A stretch of DNA of 60,979 bases from positions 1 to 60,979 of the forward strand of contig PYGV01000006.1 in assembly GCA_003022385.1 (NCBI GenBank). The letters run 5' to 3'. Position numbers and translations under genes: made by a program. Positions within the stretch are counted from its first letter, which is position 1, and each line of letters opens with the position of its first letter. The DNA is from a filamentous cyanobacterium CCP3. GTDB lineage: Bacteria > Cyanobacteriota > Cyanobacteriia > Phormidesmidales > Phormidesmidaceae. The notes under the pieces were generated by a model. The model saw only the letters and a program-made list of their open reading frames with translations. It made no database searches and was not told where the DNA came from. Of the stretch, positions 17,671 to 25,700 are shown one piece after another.

Positions 17671-17806
17671 CAAAAGAATGAAGTTTGGTCAATCATCTGA
17701 AATACCTTGAAAAACCGCAATATACAGGCAAAAAGAGCGGCAGCACCGAGAGTAAAGACGATTTTTGATCTAGGTAATATAGAAGTCAACTGCGTCGTTT
17801 CTAATC

Positions 17807-18196
17807 ATGACTTTGTCCCAAGGCTATATCCTTGTGCTCGATCTTGAGCGTTGTCACCCTGGCGACGCTCACCCCCTGGTGACTAACCTGCAATACCCTG
17901 TGTTTGTAGCCAGCTCTACCGAGCAAGCGGTAACTCGGGTGAGTCAAGGTCCTCCCTGCCTAGTCATTTTGATGGGCAACAATTTTCAGGCCTGGTCGCA
18001 GCCGTTAGTCAAGCAGCTGAGGCAGTACAGCCATGCTCCCGATATGACGATTGTGGCGCTCACCGATTCGGCCAGTCCTCAGTGGAACTACAGCGAGGAC
18101 ACGCCGGGGTTAGACGGCCTGCTGGTGCAGCCCCTCAGCACGGATATTCTGCGATCGCTGGTAGAGTCAGCCTTTGCCCGCAGCATCTGCCACTGA
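17807..18196 (+). CDS. Degenerate receiver-domain protein
   Basis: 129 residues with the layout of a CheY-like receiver (YILVLDLERCHPGD, then the beta-3 strand CLVILMGNNF, then IVALTDS and GLLVQPLSTDIL), but the phosphoacceptor position holds MGNN instead of Asp, and the Lys of the KP motif is Gln (VQPL). It therefore should not be phosphorylated and may act as a phosphorylation-independent adaptor (inference). It is a stand-alone domain. It is transcribed away from the OmpR-family regulator across a structured 380-bp region. Confidence 0.68.
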   Translation: MTLSQGYILVLDLERCHPGDAHPLVTNLQYPVFVASSTEQAVTRVSQGPPCLVILMGNNFQAWSQPLVKQLRQYSHAPDMTIVALTDSASPQWNYSEDTPGLDGLLVQPLSTDILRSLVESAFARSICH

Positions 18197-18321
18197 AAAA
18201 ATTGAGAATGAGCTGTACTTGGGGCCGCTAATTTGTGGCCAGACAATGACCACATCTACCCGGACATCAGCATTTGTTAGACCAGCTGGGTATGCTGAGA
18301 CCAGGTTAAGAGAGAGCCTTC

Positions 18322-18618
18322 ATGCTGCCCAAGGTTTTACCCGAAAGTCGAATTCAGGTGTTCAAATTTTGGTTCAACGGCGCCCTGCAGGATGGCACTC
18401 ACTACGGCAATGAGCTGTACTACCGAGCGTTGACCGTTGAAGCAGACAAACGCACCCGTCTGTACCACTTAGCCTGCAAGTTTTCAGAACAGCAGGCCGG
18501 GGCGCTAGTCTCGATCGCAGACGACCAGTGCAGCCTGTGGATCAGTCTGCGCAGCCAGATGATGGCGGCTCAGCTGCTTCAGCAGCGGGTGGCCGGCCTG
18601 CCCCGGCCCCGACTCTAG
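18322..18618 (+). CDS. Conserved-type small hypothetical protein
   Basis: 98 residues from the ATG at 18322, preceded by GAGAG at a plausible distance. The sequence (starting MLPKVLPESRIQVFKFWFNG, ending in an Arg/Leu-rich tail) has mixed alpha/beta character and no membrane segment or known motif. I do not recognise a named family. Real coding is supported by balanced composition and by its fit between the receiver gene and nagA. Its stop overlaps the 3' end of nagA on the opposite strand by 4 bp. Confidence 0.6.
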   Translation: MLPKVLPESRIQVFKFWFNGALQDGTHYGNELYYRALTVEADKRTRLYHLACKFSEQQAGALVSIADDQCSLWISLRSQMMAAQLLQQRVAGLPRPRL

Positions 18619-19868
18619 CCAAACGGCCTAAAATCAGCGCTGCACCAGGCGGGTTGACCCTGGTCAATACAGCCTTTGACCTGAAACGTAGCCAGATCAA
18701 ACAGAACCAAATTGGCCTGATAGCCCGCCGCCAGCAGCCCAAGGCCGCGATCTACGCCAATGGCCCGCGCCGGATACAGAGTCGCCATCCGCAGCGCCTC
18801 CGCGAGAGGTATACCCACCTGGTGCACGCAGTTGGCCACCGCTTCCATTAGCGTTAGCGCCGCCCCACCCAGGGTGCCGTCGGCCGATATGCACCTGCCG
18901 TCGCGATAAAACACCTGCTGCCCCCCGATTACAAATGACTCTAGATGGGTGCCTACCGGCGGTGTAGCATCGCTGACCAAGACCAGGCGGTCTTGCTTAA
19001 TGCGCTTGGCCAGATCAACAGAGCCGTAGTGAACATGGTGACCGTCGACGATAATGCCGGCATAAACGCCGGGTCGGCTAAAGACAGCCCCCACCAGCCC
19101 TGGGCTGCGCCCCTGCCAGGCCGACATCGCATTAAACAAATGGGTCACCATGGCGATGCCTGCGTCAAAGCCGGCCAACGCGGCTTCAAAACTGGCGTCT
19201 GTGTGCCCGGCAGCCACTACAATGCCCGCCTGGGCCAGCTGTTGAATGTACTCTGAGGACACCATTTCAGGCGCTAGCGTGACTAGCTTAACCACCGCTG
19301 GCCCCGCCTCAACCAGACGGCGAACCATAGCCCTATCGGCTGAGCGGACATAGGCTTTGTTGTGAATGCCGCTGCGTTTTGGGTTAAGGTAGGGGCCTTC
19401 TAAATGTAGCCCCAGCACCCGCTGCGGATGGCGGCGACGGTACTCAGTGACCAGAGCGATCGCAGACTCCATAGCCGCGTCGGATGTAGTAATGAGCGTA
19501 GGCAAAAAGCTGGTCGTACCGCTCTGAAGATTGGTACGGTGCATGGTATCGAGGGTATCAGCGGTAATCTCGTCATTGAACATCACGCCACCACAGCCGT
19601 TGAGCTGGAGATCGATAAATCCAGGAGCTGCGGCCCAACCCCGACCGTCGAGCCGGGGCAAATCTGGGGCCAGGTGGGCGATGGGTACCAGGTCAAGAAT
19701 GCTAGCCGCCTCAATGACGAGGGCATGGTTTTGCAGAACCTGATGCCCGGTGTAGAGGGTACAGTTGGTAAGGGCATAGCGAGGATAGTGGGTCTGCCTG
19801 GCTTGGCTACTCAACCCCTCGGCCCTCAGCTCTGGTGTAACCCCGTCTGTTGTAACCCTAGAGGACAT
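18615..19868 (-). CDS. nagA: N-acetylglucosamine-6-phosphate deacetylase
   Basis: 417 residues in the longest reading. An amidohydrolase-fold enzyme that turns GlcNAc-6-phosphate into GlcN-6-phosphate, feeding peptidoglycan sugar recycling. Visible motifs are FIDLQLNGCGG, the metal-binding LHLEGPYLNPKRSGIHNKAY region, AAGHTDASFE, THLFNAMSAWQGR and LVSDATPP with the catalytic Asp. The N-terminal 25 residues before YPRYALTNCTLYTG look dispensable, and a TTG at codon 19 is an alternative start. With the ATG at 19868, the start codon overlaps an ATG of the neighbouring plus-strand gene in a CATG sequence. No nagB is adjacent. Confidence 0.92.
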   Translation of the reverse strand: MSSRVTTDGVTPELRAEGLSSQARQTHYPRYALTNCTLYTGHQVLQNHALVIEAASILDLVPIAHLAPDLPRLDGRGWAAAPGFIDLQLNGCGGVMFNDEITADTLDTMHRTNLQSGTTSFLPTLITTSDAAMESAIALVTEYRRRHPQRVLGLHLEGPYLNPKRSGIHNKAYVRSADRAMVRRLVEAGPAVVKLVTLAPEMVSSEYIQQLAQAGIVVAAGHTDASFEAALAGFDAGIAMVTHLFNAMSAWQGRSPGLVGAVFSRPGVYAGIIVDGHHVHYGSVDLAKRIKQDRLVLVSDATPPVGTHLESFVIGGQQVFYRDGRCISADGTLGGAALTLMEAVANCVHQVGIPLAEALRMATLYPARAIGVDRGLGLLAAGYQANLVLFDLATFQVKGCIDQGQPAWCSADFRPFG

Positions 19869-19872
19869 GGTG

Positions 19873-20331
19873 ATGCTTCGTCCCTTTCATGTAGCGTTTC
19901 CAGTGTACGACCTGTCTAGCACCCGTCACTTTTACGAAACGGTCCTGGGCTGCTCCGTAGGGCGCACCTCCGATCGCTGGATTGACTTTAACCTGTTTGG
20001 TCATCAAATCACGGCTCACCTGGTGGATGAAGCCTGCTCTGCTGTACCGAAGAACGCCGTCGATGGACACGGGGTTCCAGTTAGCCACTGGGGCGTGATT
20101 TTAACGCCAGCGGTATGGCAGAGTTTGGCCGATCGCCTGCGTCAGGCCCAGGTCAACTTTCTCATTGAGCCCTACCAGCGGTTTGTGGGCCAGGTAGGAG
20201 AACAGGCCACGCTCTTCATTACTGACCCCAGCGGTAACGCCCTGGAGTTTAAGGCCTTTGCCCAGGACGAGAGCATTTTTGCTCCCTCTGAACCCACTTT
20301 GAGTAGCTCTGGCGCCCAACCCCAGTCCTAG
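19873..20331 (+). CDS. VOC-family (glyoxalase/dioxygenase-like) protein
   Basis: 152 residues from the ATG at 19873, chosen because GAGG (19861-19864) is eight bases upstream. An ATG two codons earlier is too close. One complete VOC domain with two beta-alpha-beta-beta-beta modules: FHVAFPVYDLSSTRHFYETVLGC gives the first His, WIDFNLFGHQITAHLV the middle, SHWGVILTP the second His, and ITDPSGNALEFK the last metal-binding Glu. The substrate is unknown, and many cyanobacterial relatives are called glyoxalase or extradiol-dioxygenase-like without proof. It is divergent from nagA with essentially no spacer. Confidence 0.85.
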   Translation: MLRPFHVAFPVYDLSSTRHFYETVLGCSVGRTSDRWIDFNLFGHQITAHLVDEACSAVPKNAVDGHGVPVSHWGVILTPAVWQSLADRLRQAQVNFLIEPYQRFVGQVGEQATLFITDPSGNALEFKAFAQDESIFAPSEPTLSSSGAQPQS

Positions 20332-20342
20332 CCAGGCTGCCG

Positions 20343-20783
20343 CTAGCGCTGCCACCGCTGTCCCCGATAGATACCCTCAACCGTATTAGCGGGCGTATTG
20401 GCGGAGGCAGAAGAATCGCCCTCAGATTTAGCGGTGGAAGTCGTCTCTGGGCTAGTGTGAGACGATCGGTAGCGAATGCCGCGATAGGTGAGCTCATAGC
20501 CATCGTCAGCGACGTCTGTAGTCGCCTCAGCCACTGCACTTGCGGTTGAGGCAATTTCTATAGGGTCCGGCTGGGCCGAGACTTTGGCTACAGTAGCATC
20601 GGGCGCGATATCGCTGGCCTGTGCTACCAATTCGCTGGCCCGAATCTGCCGCTGTAGCGCGTAGAGAGCCGCCAAAAGGCCCAACAGCAGAACCTGCCAG
20701 GGGGTTTCCACCAGACCCACTATTACCAACCCCAGGGCAGAGATAATCCCCACCGCAGTTGCTAATAAGGTAATAAAAGCCAT
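20343..20783 (-). CDS. Membrane protein with C-terminal DUF4278-like motifs
   Basis: 146 residues. The first 45 residues form two hydrophobic helices (LLATAVGIISALGLVIVGLV and WQVLLLGLLAALYAL), followed by a polar Ala/Thr/Ser linker. Two short motifs near the end, YRGIRYRS (about residue 100) and IYRGQRWQR at the C-terminus, match the YRGxxY/W pattern of the cyanobacterial DUF4278 family. The function of that family is unknown. It converges with the VOC gene, leaving 11 bp. Confidence 0.72.
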   Translation of the reverse strand: MAFITLLATAVGIISALGLVIVGLVETPWQVLLLGLLAALYALQRQIRASELVAQASDIAPDATVAKVSAQPDPIEIASTASAVAEATTDVADDGYELTYRGIRYRSSHTSPETTSTAKSEGDSSASANTPANTVEGIYRGQRWQR

Positions 20784-20896
20784 AGATCCCCCTTACAGAG
20801 AGCTGCACCGCACGCCCCAGGTACCCTTACATTACCGGAAGCACCTAGGCTTGTCATCTGCCCATTCATGGTTCCTAGGGAGTAGGCTTAAACACT

Positions 20897-20926
20897 AAAG
20901 CCCTGTAGCGACCGCTACAGGGCTTT
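20897..20926 (-). terminator. Intrinsic terminator of tRNA-Glu
   Basis: Perfect 13-bp inverted repeat (20897-20909 with 20914-20926) with a four-base loop, 20 bp beyond the tRNA 3' end in the minus direction. The T tail is short (TTT), so termination efficiency is inferred. Confidence 0.85.
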
Positions 20927-20945
20927 AAACTGCTCTCTTTTACGA

Positions 20946-21018
20946 TACCCCCAGGGGAATTCGAATCCCCGTCGCCTCCGTGAAAGGGAGGTGTCCTAGG
21001 CCTCTAGACGATGGGGGC
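20946..21018 (-). tRNA. tRNA-Glu (UUC)
   Basis: 73 bases with a full cloverleaf: acceptor GCCCCCA/TGGGGGT (21018-21012 with 20953-20947), D arm with TCTAGAGGCCTAGGA, anticodon TTC in the loop CTTTCAC (complement GAA at 20982-20984), T arm GGGG-ATTCGAA-TCCCC-type, and discriminator A at 20946. CCA is not encoded. In cyanobacteria this tRNA also supplies glutamate for 5-aminolevulinate, the precursor of chlorophyll and phycobilins. Confidence 0.96.
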
Positions 21019-21039
21019 CTGGTTTTTTCAACAATCCTC

Positions 21040-21068
21040 AGTATAGATAAAGGGGAAACCCTTGTCAA
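21040..21068 (-). promoter_or_regulatory. Near-consensus sigma70 promoter of tRNA-Glu
   Basis: On the minus strand TTGACA (21068-21063), a 17-bp spacer, and TATACT (21045-21040). The tRNA 5' end is 21 bases further on. The -35 box is perfect and the -10 box matches five of six, the best promoter in the window. Confidence 0.88.
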
Positions 21069-21214
21069 ACCAAGTTATGTTTTTTTGAGCCATCTATTTT
21101 GGGCGAGAACCGCGGGCCAGATGCCTGGCGCAAGCAGGCCTCGCCTAGTGGAGCTCTCAACTATTCTAAACCGACAGGGGCTAAATCGATAGGGATAATT
21201 TGGAAACAACTCGG

Positions 21215-22177
21215 TTAAGAAGATATGGTCTGATGCAGGCGCTTGAGGCTATACATGGCACGATCGGCGTTGGCCCAGGCCCATCGCAGCCCCTGGCTCG
21301 GGTGACGTCCAGCAATGCCCACCGAAGCCGGCAGCTGGCTATCGGCCAGAGCCTGCTCCAGACGGATTTTTAGAGGTTCGCCTTCGTCTAGGGAGCAATC
21401 CACACAAAGTATGGCAAATTCATCGCCGCCAATGCGAGCAACGACATCTTGCTTGCGGGTCGTCTGCCGCAGCACAGCGGTAGTCTGCTGTAGGAGCTGA
21501 TCTCCGGCGGCGTGGCCCTGGCTGTCGTTGACGATCTTCAGCCCGTCTATGTCGATGACAATAATGCAGGCTGGATAGCCGTAGATAGTGCAGCGTTCTT
21601 CTTCGCTGTCGAGCAGCTGATCCCAACCACGGCGGTTGTAAAGCCCGGTCAGTCCGTCAGTGAGGGCCTCTGTCTGCAACCGTTCGGCTAGACGAGCCTG
21701 CTCAGCAGCTTTGGTATCGGCATGAAGAATGCGGCTCAACAGCTGGGCCAGCAGCTCGATCAGGGGGAGTTCTTGTTGAATAGCGGAGGGCTGGGGAGCC
21801 GGATCGATGGCGCACAGGGTACCAAACAGGGAGCCATCTTCATTGACCAGGGGAACACCGACGTAGGCACCAATTTTGACCTGTTGACCAATGGGCGCTT
21901 GGATGTAGGCAGGTACGTCGCTAGAGCAAGGAGCAATGCGGGGTCCTTCGCATTTAATCATGCGAGAACAAAACGAATCAGTCCAGCTAAAGACGTCCCC
22001 GGCTTTTACCCCATAGCTCTGATCATTGGCCTGCAGGACAATCCAATCGTCGCCCTCGGTGCGGGTAATCATCCACAGGTCAAAACCTAGTCGATCGTGG
22101 AGGTGGGTCAGGACGGCTAGTGCAGCGGTATTGAAGTCAAGCAGTTGACTGGTTTCGAAGGTGGGCAGGGATTTCAT
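21215..22177 (-). CDS. GAF-GGDEF diguanylate cyclase
   Basis: 320 residues. An N-terminal GAF domain (about 18-155, with WIVLQANDQSYGVKAG and AYVGVPLVNEDGSLFGTLCAID) senses an unknown ligand. The C-terminal GGDEF domain (about 168-318) has DGLTGLYNRRGW, IDIDGLKIVND and the catalytic signature GGDEF at 250-254. The inhibitory I-site RxxD is present as RKQD (241-244), exactly five residues before it. The enzyme should therefore make cyclic di-GMP from GTP and be feedback-inhibited. The GAF part lacks the conserved Cys of phytochromes, though Cys84 in APCSSDV is notable. Transcribed alone. Confidence 0.93.
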   Translation of the reverse strand: MKSLPTFETSQLLDFNTAALAVLTHLHDRLGFDLWMITRTEGDDWIVLQANDQSYGVKAGDVFSWTDSFCSRMIKCEGPRIAPCSSDVPAYIQAPIGQQVKIGAYVGVPLVNEDGSLFGTLCAIDPAPQPSAIQQELPLIELLAQLLSRILHADTKAAEQARLAERLQTEALTDGLTGLYNRRGWDQLLDSEEERCTIYGYPACIIVIDIDGLKIVNDSQGHAAGDQLLQQTTAVLRQTTRKQDVVARIGGDEFAILCVDCSLDEGEPLKIRLEQALADSQLPASVGIAGRHPSQGLRWAWANADRAMYSLKRLHQTISS

Positions 22178-22227
22178 TAACGGTGACTTTTCTTGTAAAG
22201 GGCGCTGAAAGCCTCTACATTAATAGT

Positions 22228-22328
22228 GCCCTTTGACCATCAGGAAGCCATCAAAAATTCAATCAGAAATAGCGCCTAACTTACTTGTTCAGATGTGGAG
22301 TAAAGCCTGCTTGAGCGGGCGCTTTTTA
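22228..22328 (+). ncRNA. Candidate small RNA, about 100 nt
   Basis: A possible promoter, TTGTAA (22193-22198), 17 bp, TACATT (22216-22221), each box four of six, is followed about 80 bp later by an intrinsic-terminator-like hairpin GCCTGC-TTGA-GCGGGC (22305-22320) and GCTTTTT. The T run is on the plus strand, where no gene ends. No open frame of note lies between. Its start is predicted and its role unknown. The rest of the 22178-22735 gap shows no gene. Confidence 0.35.
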
Positions 22329-22628
22329 ACGTTGATCTGTGTTCTCGACTCCTTACTTGACAGGCTTCTAACGGTCATCTGCAAGTCATCTAGATCATTC
22401 TGAGACAGGTGTTTTAAGCACTCTCTTGAGCCTAACCCCAAAACTTAGATCAGGCAATTCACGCCAGGACAGGCTGTTATTAGCTTAAACCTGAGCTAAT
22501 GGACTAAGATTACTTGACTTTTATAACAATATCTTGCGTTTTCGAAGCTTTGCTGTTAGGTTTTTTTGGCTGCCGCAAACATTGGCCAGGTAGATGTTTA
22601 ACCCGCGATCGCAGCAGGTTTAGCACCT

Positions 22629-22655
22629 AAAAAAGCAGGCCATAGATTGGCCTGC
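22629..22655 (-). terminator. Intrinsic terminator of the large 5'-nucleotidase gene
   Basis: On the minus strand a perfect 7-bp stem GCAGGCC/GGCCTGC (22655-22649 with 22641-22635) is followed directly by six T (22634-22629). It lies 80 bp after the stop codon at 22736. Confidence 0.9.
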
Positions 22656-22735
22656 GATCGCCGTATTGGGCCAAAAGGGACCTTGGTAGCGGGAATGGCT
22701 TAGGTTTATGCCACTCCCGCCAACTGAACTAGCCC

Positions 22736-25700
22736 CTAAGCTGGTGTTGAAATCGTGACAACCAGATCATTGAAGTCGTTGTCGCCGCCGCCAAACTGAT
22801 CCTCAAATCCAATTGCCCCATCCACAACGCGCACGTGCTCAGCGCCATCAGGGTTAGCCGCCCCAAAGGCAAAGTACACCCGGCTGGCGTTGAAACCGTC
22901 TGGGGTACCGTTGACGATCAGGAAGGGAGCGTAAAGGCTACCCCCAGCTACATCTGACTCAAAGACAGACTCAGTTAAGTTGCTCGTGGTTAGCGCTACA
23001 GTCTCAGCGCGAGCGGCTAGAGCGGCCTCGGTATAGCCCGCTTGGCCAGGAGTAAGGTCAGCCGTTCCATTGCCGTTGATGTCGATGCCGCCGTTGGTGT
23101 CGGTAACCCGATAGAAGCCTACGAAGTTGTCGAAGGCAGCTTCCCGGTTAACCGCAAAGGTAGTAGCCACGTCGCCCGTGATGTCGCGCAGGTCAAGGAA
23201 TACATCAGGCACCTCAGGCTCGGGTTCACCCAGCCCAACTAAGCCGCTGGCGTCAAACACCGTAGTGCTACCGCTAACTTCGTTAGCTACCACCACCAAG
23301 GGGTTACCGTTAGGACTATCGCTGGAGCCGATAAACACCAGCCCTTCAGCCCCTAGGTCGCCTGCAGTTCCGGCTTCGGCATCGCCTGCAAAGTTGCGGT
23401 TGTTAACCAAGTCAACAAAGAATGCATTAGCCGGATCGGTGATGTCGTAGGTCATGACCCCACCAAAGCGCTCCAGGCCAATAAACGCGTAGGTACGCCC
23501 ATCGATTTCGCCAATAGTCACGCCCTCAGGTTCAGGCCCTTTGTTGTCGCTGCGATTGTCGAAGGTACCATTTTCGTCATTGTTGGCGTTAAAGTCGGCG
23601 GGGAAGCGTTCGGCAATAATTTGCTCAAACTCCGCGCCGCTGTCGTAGACTAAATTGCCCTGGGTATCCCAAATTGAGAAGGATCGACCGCCAAAAGCGT
23701 AGAGCTCTTCGTAAAGGCCATCGCCATTGGCGTCGCCTAGGGTGGTCGTCACTGTAAGTCGGCCCAGGGCCTCATCGGCCTGAAGCTCAGCGGCGTTGGG
23801 AAAGGCCACCGGATCCAACGCTAGGTCGCTTACCCGTGCTTCTTCGTTAAAGAAGACCCCCTCCTCAGCAATGACGTTGCCGGCTTCATCTTCTAGGTCA
23901 CCATCCGGGCGGATGCGGGCATCGCCCTCATTGGCGGTGACAATATAGGTTTCGCCGCCAACTTCGTAAAGGGAAATGGCGTCAGGCATATACATGCCAA
24001 ACAGGTTGGGGTAGGTGGCGATGTTAATGGCATCATCACGATCGCTGGCATCCAGCGGAGACACCGAATGATCCTTGAAGCCCAGAGGCAAAATATCTGT
24101 CACGGTACTCGACGCAATGTCGACCACCGCCAGAGCGTTGTTCTCCTGCAGAGCCACATAGGCGGTGCTGGAGTCGCTGGTGATGGCAATGTACTCAGGC
24201 TCTACATCCTGGGCAACGGTGGCGTTGAGGCCAAAAATCCGCACCCCAGCAGCGCGCAGCGTCTCGATCTGGCTGTTAAAGGCTGTGAAATCAGCGGTGG
24301 TGACGTTGGCCTGGGAGAGGTTTTCGAGCCCGCCGGAGAGGTCAATAATGCTGATTGAGCCTTCGGGGTCAATGGTGTAGTCGTCGTTGGGCTCCCCTTC
24401 GTTAGCCACCAGTACCTTGGTGCCATCGGGGGTAAAGGTCAGCATGTCAGGCAGGGCACCCACCGTAACGGCATTTAAGAAGTTGCCGTCGATATCAAAG
24501 AAGACCACGCTGCCGGGGTCAGTTTTTTCTGCGGCTTCGATCGCCACTGCAACAATACCGTTAGCAACCGCTACGCTGTTAGCGCCAGCCCCAAAAGCCG
24601 AGGGGTCAATCTCAAAAAGCTTAGTGGGGGCACTGGGGTCACTGATATCCAGCACTTCCACCGCTGGAACCTGGGCATTGACGACGAACAGCCTTTGGGT
24701 TTCGGGGTCATAGACCACAATTTCTGCTGCGCTTTCATCAAACACACCCGTTTCGTAGGTGCCAATCGGAGTCAAGATCGAGGGGACTGAGGGGGTAGGA
24801 TCGACAGGGTCAACCGGAACCACACTGTCAATGACGGTATCGCTGCGGAAGGCCAGGTTTTGAACTCGGGTGTCTAGGCTGCGATCGGTCTCAGCTGCCT
24901 CAAAGGGAGTGGCTGCCCCAAAGTTGTCGAACAGATATTCAGCCAGCGCATCCTGCTCGGTAAAGTCGGCAGCAAAGGTGGCATTACCCGTAGCGGCTGC
25001 CGTTTCATCGACAAGGTCAATGCGGTTGGCGCTGTCACCCGTGGGGAACGGATAGCCGTCGCCACCGTCAGCCAAAAAGCTCAGCGTTACCATGCGGAAG
25101 GTGCGGCTGGGGTCACCGACGATCTCGCCGTTCTGCACTACGACATCGATATCTGTACCGTCTTCAGCTTCGATCGCCAGGGACTGAACGCGATCGCCCG
25201 GTGCAGCGGTGGCATCGAAGCTAAAGGAAAACCCACCAATTTGAGGAAACTGGCCCGGCTGAACACTGTCATCTAGGCTGCTGGCCGAAACGCCGTGCTC
25301 AATCAGGGCCACCAGTTCTGCGGCGGTAACCGTAATCAGCGATAGCTCGTTGTTAAACTGCAGCGTATTCTCAATGTCGGTTTGAGAAATACCGCCCGCC
25401 GGCTTCACTCCAGGGATTTCCTCGTTAGGCAAGAGTTCAGCGTCTCCGGTGCCGCCAGCGGGCACCACGACCTGACCAATCGGGTTGCGAATGCCGCCGC
25501 CGTTCTTGAGCGAAATGACGGTGGTAGGATCAACCTCTCGGGCAACGGCCAGATTGGCATCGGCGGTCAGGTTACCCAGGTTGGTTTCTTCGGTGCGCAC
25601 CGCGCCGCGCCGCCCCTCTAAAAAGACGTCGCTAACGCCAAAGACATTGCTCTCGGTAGCAATGATGACCTCGCGCAGGGCATCGGTAATCGCCACGATT

